Shown here piece after piece: positions 1 through 6,032 of a stretch of 6,032 nucleotides of DNA. How positions within the stretch are numbered: position 1 is the first letter of the stretch; every line of letters starts with the position of its first letter. Source of the DNA: CAYXVU01 sp964468725 (GTDB lineage Bacteria; Acidobacteriota; Blastocatellia; UBA7656); contig CAYXVU010000312.1 of assembly GCA_964468725.1 (NCBI GenBank), positions 1 to 6,032 on the forward strand, read 5' to 3'. The position numbers were made by a program, and so were the translations under genes. A model generated the notes under the pieces. That model did not search any database and was not told the DNA's origin. It worked only from the letters and a program-made list of their open reading frames with translations.

Positions 1-752
1 TAGACGTAGGAAATACCAACACGACATTGGGGTTATACGAGGGCGACAAGTTGACGCACAGTTGGCGATTATCGTCTGAACGCCAACGCACAGTGGACGA
101 GTACGGCATCATGTGCCGCACCTTGTTGCAACTGAGCGGGCTGGATTCGACCTCCATCACGGCCATTGCGATTTCATCGGTTGTGCCGCCAATAGATTTC
201 ACGCTCAATAAAATGGCCGAAGTCTATTTCCACATCAAACCCTTATTCGTCACGACGGGTAACTCCGGCATGCCGGTGTTATACGATGATCCGAAAGAGG
301 TGGGCGCGGATCGAGTTGTCAACGCCGTCGCCGCCTATGCTAAATACGGCGGCCCTTGCATCGTCGTTGACTTCGGCACGGCGACGACGTTCGATGCGAT
401 TTCGGAGACCGGCGAATATCTCGGCGGTGTCATCGTTCCCGGCATCCAAATCTCTTCCGAAGCCCTGTTTCAACGCGCCGCGCGGTTAACCCGCGTAGAT
501 ATTCGCCGCCCCGATAAAGTGATTGGCACCAACACGGCTGCCAGTTTGCAATCCGGCTTGTATTACGGCAACGTGAGTCTGGTAGATGGCGTGTTGGAGA
601 GAATGATCGGAGAGTTAGGAGAACATACGCGCGTCATTGCGACGGGCGGACTGGCGCCGCTTATCAGCAAAGGCTCGCGCATCATTGAAACAGTGGATAG
701 TGATTTGACGCTCGAAGGCTTGCGAATGATTTATGAACGCAACGCCGGTTGA
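1..752 (+). CDS. coaX: Type III pantothenate kinase, 5' end outside the window
   Basis: CoaX phosphorylates pantothenate with ATP in the cytoplasm, the first step of coenzyme A synthesis. The reading frame is open from the first complete codon (position 3), which begins DVGNTNTT, the N-terminal phosphate-binding motif of the ASKHA fold. The true start therefore lies a few codons before the window, and the TTG at 27 is internal. Further family signatures are GADRV (303-317), carrying the conserved Asp of the active site, and DFGTATTFD (369-395), the second phosphate-binding motif. GGVIVPGI, TNTAASLQSG and ATGGLAPLI follow in the expected order. Total length would be about 255 residues, normal for the family. 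Type III kinases are known to need a monovalent cation and to escape CoA feedback inhibition. The gene ends 45 bases before the regulator gene on the same strand, so read-through is possible. Identification is firm. Confidence 0.96.
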   Translation, partial: DVGNTNTTLGLYEGDKLTHSWRLSSERQRTVDEYGIMCRTLLQLSGLDSTSITAIAISSVVPPIDFTLNKMAEVYFHIKPLFVTTGNSGMPVLYDDPKEVGADRVVNAVAAYAKYGGPCIVVDFGTATTFDAISETGEYLGGVIVPGIQISSEALFQRAARLTRVDIRRPDKVIGTNTAASLQSGLYYGNVSLVDGVLERMIGELGEHTRVIATGGLAPLISKGSRIIETVDSDLTLEGLRMIYERNAG

Positions 753-782
753 AGAGATTCGACCGCAGGCGGTGGCGAAGGC

Positions 783-789
783 AAAGGAG
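783..789 (+). promoter_or_regulatory. Ribosome binding site of the membrane-anchored regulator gene
   Basis: AAAGGAG lies 8 bases before GTG 798 and 11 bases before ATG 801. The spacing favours GTG 798 slightly, but both give the same protein apart from one residue. No convincing promoter is visible in the 45 bases after coaX, which fits co-transcription or a promoter inside coaX. Confidence 0.7.
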
Positions 790-797
790 CGCAACGG

Positions 798-2636
798 GTG
801 ATGGACAGCGAGTTTCGTATCGGTGAATGGCTGGTCAATCCGCAAACCAATCTGCTTTCAAACAATGGCAACGCGGTTCGCCTCGAACCCAAAGTCATGG
901 CGCTGCTCGCTTATCTGGCGCAGCACAAGGGTCAAGTCATCTCCAAAGAGCAACTGCTCAATACCGTTTGGGCGGACACCTTCGTCAGCGAACAAGTTCT
1001 GAAAGTAGCGATTTCTGAACTCCGCAAAGCGCTCGGCGATGACGCCAAACAACCGCGCTTCATCAACACCATTCCGAAGCGCGGCTATCAACTCATCGCG
1101 CCAGTCAACCTGGACAGTTCGACGCCAACCTCTGAGCAAATCACGCAAACGGCAAGCTCGAAGAGACGGCGGTCGCCAGTTGTCTTTCTGCTGATAACGC
1201 TTCTCGTCTTACTGGCTGCTTTGTGGTGGCTCATCCAGTCGGCCTCACGACCCGACCGCGCCGCGCAACCGCAGGCGATTCGTTCTCTCGTCGTCTTGCC
1301 TTTGAAGAATCTTTCCGGCGATGCCAATGAAGAGTACTTCGCCGATGGGCTGACCGAAGCCATGACGACCGATTTGGCGAAGCTCGATTCATGGCGCGTC
1401 ATTTCGACCGCTTCCGCCATGCAGTACAAACAGCGCCACGCGACCCCCGCGCAAATCGCCCGCGAGTTACAGGTCGAAGCTCTGCTGGAAGGCTCTGTGC
1501 TGCGCGTCGGCGACCGCGTACGACTCAACATTCGGTTGATCGAAGCGGCAAGCGAACAGCACTTGTGGGCGGAAACCTATGAGCGCAATGTTACAGACCT
1601 GTTGGCTCTGCAAGCGGAGATGGCAGCCGATGTGGCTCGCGCCGTCAGCGGCAAACTGCGTCCGCCTGCTGCGCCGCGAACGCTCAACCCTACGGCATAT
1701 GAAGCCTATTTGAAAGGGCGCTTCTTTTGGAATCAACGCACCTACGAAGCCATCGAAAAGAGTCTCACGAATTTCCAACAGGCGGTCGCCGCCGACCCCA
1801 ACGAAGCGTTGTATTATTCGGGCCTCGCGGATGCCTACACGCTGCTGGCTTTTTATGCCCCCAATGGCAGCCGCGAGCTTTATACGAAGGCCAAAGAGGC
1901 AGCTCAACGGGCGCTAGAGTTGGACGAATCGGTGGCCGAAGCCCATACTTCGCTCGCTGGCATCCTGCACAAATTCGATATGGATTGGGCGGCAGCCGAG
2001 CGCGAGTTTCAACGCGCTTTACAACTCAATCCCAATTACCCAACGGCACATCAATGGTATGCGATCTATCTGATTTCGAAAGGCGAGTTCGATAGAGCGC
2101 TGGCGGAAATAGATCGGGCATTGGAGATTGACCCGCACTCCTTGATTATTCGCACCGACAAAGGGTGGCTGCTCTACGCGGCGCGACGCTATGAAGAGGC
2201 CACCACGCTACTCAAGCAAGTGCTTGAGCGAGATGCAAAATTTGGTTCTTACTTCCTGATTCTGGCCTATAACCAACAGGGCCAGCACGGCGAAGCGCTG
2301 GCCGAAGCCGAACGCGTGTTGGCCAGCGGCAATCGCAGCCCTAACTATGTATCGTTGCTCGGCTACACGCAGGCGCGTGCGGGCAATCGCAAAGCCGCGC
2401 TCGCCGCCTTAGCGGAGTTGCAGCGGATGCCCGCCCAAAGCGTGCCCGCTTATCAATTCGCCTTGCTCTATCTGGCGTTGGGCGATAAAGAGCAGGCGCT
2501 CGGTTGGCTGGAAAAGATTCACGAACAGCATTCCAGTTGGCAGCCATTTTTGAGGGTTGAGCCGGAGCTTGACGACTTGCAATCCGACCCGCGCTTTCAA
2601 GCCTACCTGCAAAAGCTCGGATTGCCCTCCTTCTGA
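798..2636 (+). CDS. CadC/ToxR-like membrane-anchored transcription regulator with FlgO-like domain and TPR repeats
   Basis: Predicted one-component regulator of 612 residues that binds DNA while anchored in the inner membrane. Residues about 5-102 form an OmpR/PhoB-type winged helix: the recognition-helix region is SEQVLKVAISELRKALG and the wing ends NTIPKRGYQLIAP. A basic KRRR (122-125) precedes a single hydrophobic span (126-146), which puts the winged helix in the cytoplasm and the rest in the periplasm by the positive-inside rule. Residues about 160-290 resemble the FlgO-like domain found in many TPR regulators and cyclase-like proteins (VVLPLKNLSGDANEEYFADG, then LLEGSVLRVGDRVRLNIRL). 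From about 298 to 575 there are helical TPR-type repeats, for example AEREFQRALQLNPNYPTAH and ALAEIDRALEIDPHS. The protein contains no cysteine, so it cannot use the periplasmic disulfide known for CadC. GTG 798 is the start, with ATG 801 equally possible. Target genes and signal are unknown; the neighbouring exported hydrolases are only candidates. Confidence 0.9.
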   Translation: MMDSEFRIGEWLVNPQTNLLSNNGNAVRLEPKVMALLAYLAQHKGQVISKEQLLNTVWADTFVSEQVLKVAISELRKALGDDAKQPRFINTIPKRGYQLIAPVNLDSSTPTSEQITQTASSKRRRSPVVFLLITLLVLLAALWWLIQSASRPDRAAQPQAIRSLVVLPLKNLSGDANEEYFADGLTEAMTTDLAKLDSWRVISTASAMQYKQRHATPAQIARELQVEALLEGSVLRVGDRVRLNIRLIEAASEQHLWAETYERNVTDLLALQAEMAADVARAVSGKLRPPAAPRTLNPTAYEAYLKGRFFWNQRTYEAIEKSLTNFQQAVAADPNEALYYSGLADAYTLLAFYAPNGSRELYTKAKEAAQRALELDESVAEAHTSLAGILHKFDMDWAAAEREFQRALQLNPNYPTAHQWYAIYLISKGEFDRALAEIDRALEIDPHSLIIRTDKGWLLYAARRYEEATTLLKQVLERDAKFGSYFLILAYNQQGQHGEALAEAERVLASGNRSPNYVSLLGYTQARAGNRKAALAALAELQRMPAQSVPAYQFALLYLALGDKEQALGWLEKIHEQHSSWQPFLRVEPELDDLQSDPRFQAYLQKLGLPSF

Positions 2637-2646
2637 CGGGCAATCC
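2619..2646 (+). terminator. Hairpin overlapping the regulator stop codon, possible weak terminator
   Basis: GGATTGCCC (2619-2627) and GGGCAATCC (2638-2646) are perfect 9-base inverted repeats with a 10-base loop that contains the TGA stop (2634-2636). The bases that follow (CTTTCC) form only a poor T-tract, so efficient intrinsic termination is doubtful. It could instead protect the 3' end of the message. The remaining bases up to 2748 are T/C-rich and hold no gene or clear promoter. Confidence 0.45.
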
Positions 2647-2748
2647 CTTTCCAGCTATTTGCTTCTTAACCAAACCCTAACCTTTTCCTGACGACATTCG
2701 CTTTCGCCTCTGCGTATCTTTTGACTCAATGGCTGAAAAATTATTTTG

Positions 2749-2757
2749 AAGGAAGGA
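2749..2757 (+). promoter_or_regulatory. Ribosome binding site that sets the start of the S9A peptidase gene
   Basis: AAGGAAGGA precedes two adjacent ATG codons (2758 and 2761). The first AAGGA ends 7 bases before ATG 2761 and 4 bases before ATG 2758, so 2761 is favoured. The in-frame TTG at 2746 would place the ribosome binding site inside the coding region and is unlikely to be used. Confidence 0.7.
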
Positions 2758-2760
2758 ATG

Positions 2761-4956
2761 ATGTTCAAAGCAATTCAATATCAGGCGTTACGATCAATCG
2801 CGTTGCTGATCGCAGTCTCCGTAATGACCCCCGCGCAACAACTGACCTATCCGCAAGCTCGACGAGGCGAACAGGTTGACATCTATCACGGTACGCAAGT
2901 TGCTGACCCTTACCGATGGATGGAAAACAGCAAAGACGCAGAGGTAGCCGACTGGATCAAGGCGCAAGAAGATTTGCTGCAACGTTTTGTCCGTCGCGTT
3001 CCGGCGCGCGACGCTATCGAAAAACGCATCTCCGAGTTAGTTACCTACGATAGTTACACCAATGCCGGAAGCCTCGTTACGCCGTATGTTTCGAAAAGAG
3101 GCTCACGCTATTTCTTCATCAAGACTCAAGCGGGAAGAAGCGAGCCGGTGTTGTACGCACAAGCCGGACGCAATGCTGCGCCTGAAGTCCTGATTGATGT
3201 GAGTGCAAATTCAAAGGGAGAGAAGATCGGTCTGATTGGCTACGAACCGAGTCCGAACGGACAACGAGTCGCGCTCTTTCTTTCACAAGCCGGATCACGT
3301 TGGCTGACTCTCAAAGTATTGGATGTTGCAACCCGCAAAGAACTCGCAGACCTCATCACCGATGCACATACCCTCGGCGGCAATGTATCATGGGCGGCCA
3401 ACGGTCAAGGATTCTTTTACACGAAATTTGCCAAGCGCGAATCAGATGCAGGGAGCGCGCCGACGCCGGTCAATCCGAAAATTTATCTTCACCAATTGGG
3501 ACAAGCGCAAAGCGATGACCGGCTTATGTATGAACAGTCGGACGATCAAAATTCGTTGTTCACTCATCAAGTCACAGCCGATGGCCGTCATCTGGTTTTG
3601 ACAACCCTTGAAGGCAGCAACCCGAACAACCGTGTCTTTTACAAAGACCTTCAAAAACCGAATGCGCCGGTCACGCCGTTGTTTGAAAATGTGGTTGCGA
3701 GCTATACCTTTCTCGGAGGGCAAGGCACACGCTTTTGGTTCTACACCGACCGCGAGGCCCCGCGTGGAAGAGTGATCGTAGTGGATGTCACAAGATCGGA
3801 GGCCTGGCAAGAAGTTGTCGGACAATCGGCGGAAGCAATCTCTGCGGGCAGCACAGTAGGTGGCAACGCGCTCGGCATGTTCGGCAATCGTCTGGTCTTG
3901 ATGTATATGAAGGATAGTAATCCTCGCCTCAGAATCTTTGATCTGCGCGGGCGTTTGCAGCACGAGGTGCAATTGCCGAGCGGCGGTACGATTTGGGGCG
4001 GGCTTTCCGGCACGCAGAATGATGATGAAGTCTTTTATCAGTTTCTCAGTTTGACCTCGCCGGGTCTCTTTTACCGGCTCGATTTGCGCAGCCGACAAAA
4101 TCAGGTCTTTTTGCGACCGCAGGTAAAGCTGAATCCGAATGATTACGAGACCAAACAGGTCTTTTATCAGAGCAAAGACGGTACGCGCGTGCCGATGTTC
4201 ATCGCCCATCGAAAAGGGCTCAAGTTAGACGGCAACAACCCTGCCTATATGTATGGCTACGGAGCCATGAGTTGGGTAGCGTTTCTATTCTACCAACCGC
4301 ACGTCATCACCTGGCTTGATATGGGCGGCGTTTACGCCATTCCGGGCATTCGCGGCGGCGGCGAGTACGGCGAAGACTGGCATCAGGCAGGCGTGAAGCA
4401 GAAGAAGCAGAACGCCGTTGACGATTACATCGCGGCGACTCAGTGGCTGATTCAAAACCGCTACACCAGCGCCGCAAAGTTCGTCGCCAATGGCGGCAGC
4501 GCCAGCAGTGCAGTGGTCGCAGCAGCAGCCATTACTCAACACCCGGAACTCTACGGCGCGGCGGTACTCGATATCCCTGTATTCGATATGTTGCGCTATC
4601 ACCTCTTCACCAATGGACGCTACTGGCTCAGCGAATTCGGATCACCCGACAATGCCGAAGAGTTCAAAGCCTTGCTCGCCTTTTCTCCCTATCACAACCT
4701 GAAAGATGGACAGTGTTATCCGCCGACCATAATCAATGTCGGCGAGCGCGACACGGTTGCACTGCCTCTACACGCCTATAAGTTCACGGCACGCTTGCAG
4801 CGCGCACAGGGATGCGCCAACCCGGTGTTGCTGAAGACCATGCGGGGAGCGGGTCATAACTTCGGCGCGACGCCCGAACAACGTATCAATTCGTGGACAG
4901 ACCAATTGACGTTTTTGGTTGACGTGCTGAAACTCAATCCATCACCGAAGATTTAA
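2761..4956 (+). CDS. Exported prolyl oligopeptidase family protein (S9A) with altered active-site motifs
   Basis: Serine peptidase of the S9A family, which cleaves short peptides, classically after proline. From ATG 2761 it has 731 residues, a usual length. A signal peptide (basic start, hydrophobic SIALLIAVSVM, likely cleavage near TPAQQ, about residue 25) points to export. The N-terminal family motif VADPYRWME is at about 47-55, followed by the beta-propeller region to about 450. The C-terminal hydrolase domain carries YGYGAM (498-503), IRGGGEYGE (530-538), the nucleophile in NGGSASS (Ser580), Trp622 matching the classical S1-pocket Trp, Asp664 in ERDTVALPLH, and His699 in GAGHNFG. The triad is complete. 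However, classical GGSNGG has become GGSASS, and the position of substrate-binding Arg643 of porcine prolyl oligopeptidase is Val666. I see only two cysteines (652 and 685), both in the catalytic domain, so a disulfide is possible. Family membership is firm; proline specificity is not. Confidence 0.93.
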   Translation: MFKAIQYQALRSIALLIAVSVMTPAQQLTYPQARRGEQVDIYHGTQVADPYRWMENSKDAEVADWIKAQEDLLQRFVRRVPARDAIEKRISELVTYDSYTNAGSLVTPYVSKRGSRYFFIKTQAGRSEPVLYAQAGRNAAPEVLIDVSANSKGEKIGLIGYEPSPNGQRVALFLSQAGSRWLTLKVLDVATRKELADLITDAHTLGGNVSWAANGQGFFYTKFAKRESDAGSAPTPVNPKIYLHQLGQAQSDDRLMYEQSDDQNSLFTHQVTADGRHLVLTTLEGSNPNNRVFYKDLQKPNAPVTPLFENVVASYTFLGGQGTRFWFYTDREAPRGRVIVVDVTRSEAWQEVVGQSAEAISAGSTVGGNALGMFGNRLVLMYMKDSNPRLRIFDLRGRLQHEVQLPSGGTIWGGLSGTQNDDEVFYQFLSLTSPGLFYRLDLRSRQNQVFLRPQVKLNPNDYETKQVFYQSKDGTRVPMFIAHRKGLKLDGNNPAYMYGYGAMSWVAFLFYQPHVITWLDMGGVYAIPGIRGGGEYGEDWHQAGVKQKKQNAVDDYIAATQWLIQNRYTSAAKFVANGGSASSAVVAAAAITQHPELYGAAVLDIPVFDMLRYHLFTNGRYWLSEFGSPDNAEEFKALLAFSPYHNLKDGQCYPPTIINVGERDTVALPLHAYKFTARLQRAQGCANPVLLKTMRGAGHNFGATPEQRINSWTDQLTFLVDVLKLNPSPKI

Positions 4957-4977
4957 GGAGTGCCGAAGTCGCTAAGG

Positions 4978-5011
4978 GCTAGCGGTCATGAATCTGCTCA
5001 TGACCGCTAGC
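4978..5011. repeat. Perfect 14-bp inverted repeat between the peptidase and hydrolase genes
   Basis: GCTAGCGGTCATGA (4978-4991) and TCATGACCGCTAGC (4998-5011) pair perfectly around the 6-base loop ATCTGC. Each arm is built from two short palindromes, GCTAGC and TCATGA, joined by a GG/CC step. There is no T-run on either side, so a standard intrinsic terminator is unlikely in either direction. It could be an RNA processing or stabilising hairpin between two co-transcribed genes, a REP-like interspersed palindrome, or a protein binding site. A single window cannot separate these. Confidence 0.75.
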
Positions 5012-5043
5012 GGATTCGTAAACGGCTAACGAGCTTTTCGATC

Positions 5044-5050
5044 AAGGAGG
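5044..5050 (+). promoter_or_regulatory. Strong Shine-Dalgarno sequence pointing to a GTC codon
   Basis: AAGGAGG is a near-perfect anti-16S match. It lies 5 bases before GTC 5056, which opens an in-frame signal peptide. No ATG, GTG or TTG exists in this frame between the TAG at 5008-5010 and GTG 5113. The site is 62 bases before GTG 5113, far too distant to serve that codon. Confidence 0.75.
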
Positions 5051-5055
5051 GAGGC

Positions 5056-6003
5056 GTCAGGAAATATCGGGTTGCCATCGCTGTCATTCTCTTCATCGCG
5101 GCTGCCGCTTCGGTGCGAGCGGAGCAAAAATTTTTTCCCATTCCCGAATACCAAAAAGTCGGCAGCGGCGCGGAGACGTTGTTGCTCATTCCCTGTATGT
5201 CTGGGCGCTGGAATCAATGGCAAGAGTTTATGGAGCGCAATCAAACCCGCTACACCATGTATGCGATTACAATACCCGGTTTTGGCGGCACGCCGGTTCC
5301 CGACTTGCCAACAGACGGGCAGACCACACCTTGGCATGATAACGCCGTGATGGCGCTCTCAAAGTTTATTGATGAGCATCAGCTCAAAGACCTTACCGTT
5401 GTCGGCCATTCGTGGGGGACGATGATGAGCGTCGAAATCGCTGCCAAACGCGCGGACGTGGTGCGCCGTTTGGTCGTGCTTGATGGCGCTATCGAAAATA
5501 CGACTTGGTCGCCGAAGACGCCAGCGGAGCGGTTCGAACAAGCCAATCAAGCCATCACCAATGCGCGACAAACCTATCAAAGCCCGGATCGTTGGCAAAG
5601 TTTTAACACCCCCTTCGCCTTGCCCGCAGGCGAAACGGTGTCGCGCGATTTGGCGCGGCAAGCCTTACGCATGCATGGCTCGTTTTTGATGACGCCGAAA
5701 GAGGTCGTCTTCGCCTATTGGCGCGAGAATATCTTGCTCGACTTGACGGCGGCGACGAAGCGATTGCGCATCCCCATACTCGACATCAAATGCTTGCGCG
5801 ACCCACAACCCAATGCTGCGCAGCCTAAAACGCAAGCCGAACAGAAGGCGCAGCACCTCGCCAATTTGCAACAAGCCGGTATTGCCAATGCAGTGAAGAC
5901 GCTGTTTTTTCATGACACGCCGCACTTCTTGATGTTCTTCAAAGCGGCGGAACTCGATAAAACGATTGCCGATTTTCTCGCTGAACCGCGCAGCGGCAAG
6001 TAG
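5056..6003 (+). CDS. Exported alpha/beta hydrolase, apparent GTC start
   Basis: Predicted alpha/beta-hydrolase fold enzyme of 315 residues if read from GTC 5056; the substrate is unknown. The first 22 codons read as a textbook signal peptide: basic RKYR, hydrophobic VAIAVILFIAAAA, cleavage after SVRA. The first canonical start is GTG 5113, which lacks a ribosome binding site and drops almost the whole signal peptide. In 315-residue numbering, LLIPCMSGRW (43-52) occupies the oxyanion-loop region, IPGFGGT follows at 73-79, and Ser119 in GHSWG is the nucleophile. His290 in TPHFLMF is the likely catalytic His. The acid is not certain; Asp243 and Asp249 (LDIKCLRD) are candidates. Many relatives read IPGL where this one has IPCM, so Cys47 is unusual. 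GxSWG also occurs in proline iminopeptidases, but their HGGPG motif is missing, so that function is not supported. The gene follows the S9A peptidase by 99 bases on the same strand. Confidence 0.85.
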   Translation, partial: VRKYRVAIAVILFIAAAASVRAEQKFFPIPEYQKVGSGAETLLLIPCMSGRWNQWQEFMERNQTRYTMYAITIPGFGGTPVPDLPTDGQTTPWHDNAVMALSKFIDEHQLKDLTVVGHSWGTMMSVEIAAKRADVVRRLVVLDGAIENTTWSPKTPAERFEQANQAITNARQTYQSPDRWQSFNTPFALPAGETVSRDLARQALRMHGSFLMTPKEVVFAYWRENILLDLTAATKRLRIPILDIKCLRDPQPNAAQPKTQAEQKAQHLANLQQAGIANAVKTLFFHDTPHFLMFFKAAELDKTIADFLAEPRSGK

Positions 6004-6010
6004 TCAAGCA

Positions 6011-6030
6011 ACCGGCCTCAGAGTTCCGGT
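6011..6030. repeat. Short inverted repeat after the last gene
   Basis: ACCGG (6011-6015) and CCGGT (6026-6030) can pair around a 10-base loop, beginning 7 bases after the stop codon. It may be part of a terminator, but the stem is short and the window ends two bases later, so any T-run cannot be seen. Confidence 0.25.
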
Positions 6031-6032
6031 AT

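Noticed and set aside
1088..1907. Two long open frames on the - strand inside the regulator gene (1088-1531 and 1467-1907)
   Set aside because: Both are antisense to well-supported winged-helix, FlgO-like and TPR coding sequence, and their products are rich in Arg, Ser and Ala with no domain signature.
2721..2747. TTGACT followed by TATTTT as a promoter of the S9A peptidase gene
   Set aside because: The spacer is only 15 bases, and transcription would begin at or beyond the ribosome binding site, leaving no usable leader.
2746..2757. TTG at 2746 as start of the S9A peptidase
   Set aside because: It would place the AAGGAAGGA ribosome binding site within the coding region, and no other such site precedes it.
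3442..4209. 255-codon open frame on the - strand inside the S9A peptidase gene
   Set aside because: It lies fully antisense to a gene with clear family motifs, and its product shows no recognisable domain.
4988..5029. Small frame ATG 4988 to TAA 5029 across the hairpin
   Set aside because: It has no ribosome binding site, is only 13 codons long, and its sequence is explained by the inverted repeat.
5056..6003. Proline iminopeptidase (S33) function for the hydrolase, pairing with the S9A peptidase in proline-peptide breakdown
   Set aside because: GHSWG resembles the S33 GGSWG motif, but the HGGPG motif is absent and the N-terminal part fits other secreted alpha/beta hydrolases better.

Overview
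The window holds four protein genes, all on the + strand and tightly packed. The first is cut by the left edge of the window. No RNA genes, insertion sequences, CRISPR arrays or integrase-type genes were seen. The organism is most likely a Gram-negative bacterium of the Acidobacteriota, perhaps Blastocatellia-like. That is an inference from the regulator architecture (winged helix, one membrane span, FlgO-like domain, TPRs), which is abundant there, from the two exported hydrolases, and from the moderate GC content. No marker gene settles it.

Region 1 (1-752) is the type III pantothenate kinase CoaX, the first enzyme of coenzyme A synthesis. It lacks only its first few residues. Region 2 (798-2636) starts 45 bases later with a good ribosome binding site. 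It encodes a CadC/ToxR-like membrane-anchored transcription regulator with a cytoplasmic DNA-binding domain and a periplasmic FlgO-like/TPR sensor part. A 9-bp hairpin overlaps its stop codon and may end or slow transcription.

Region 3 (2761-4956) encodes an exported prolyl oligopeptidase-family (S9A) enzyme. Its catalytic Ser, Asp and His are in place. Its nucleophile elbow reads GGSASS instead of GGSNGG, and the substrate-binding Arg of the classical enzyme is replaced by Val. Region 4 (5056-6003) encodes an exported alpha/beta hydrolase with a GHSWG nucleophile motif. A perfect 14-bp inverted repeat separates regions 3 and 4.

The most striking point is the start of gene 4. A strong Shine-Dalgarno sequence (AAGGAGG) and a complete signal peptide flank a GTC codon exactly where GTG or ATG should stand. 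Either GTC is used as a start, the start has been lost by mutation, or there is a sequence error. The first ordinary start codon (GTG at 5113) would remove nearly the whole signal peptide.

Functionally, CoaX is a housekeeping gene. The regulator may sense conditions in the periplasm, where the two exported hydrolases act, but the sequence does not show that it controls them.
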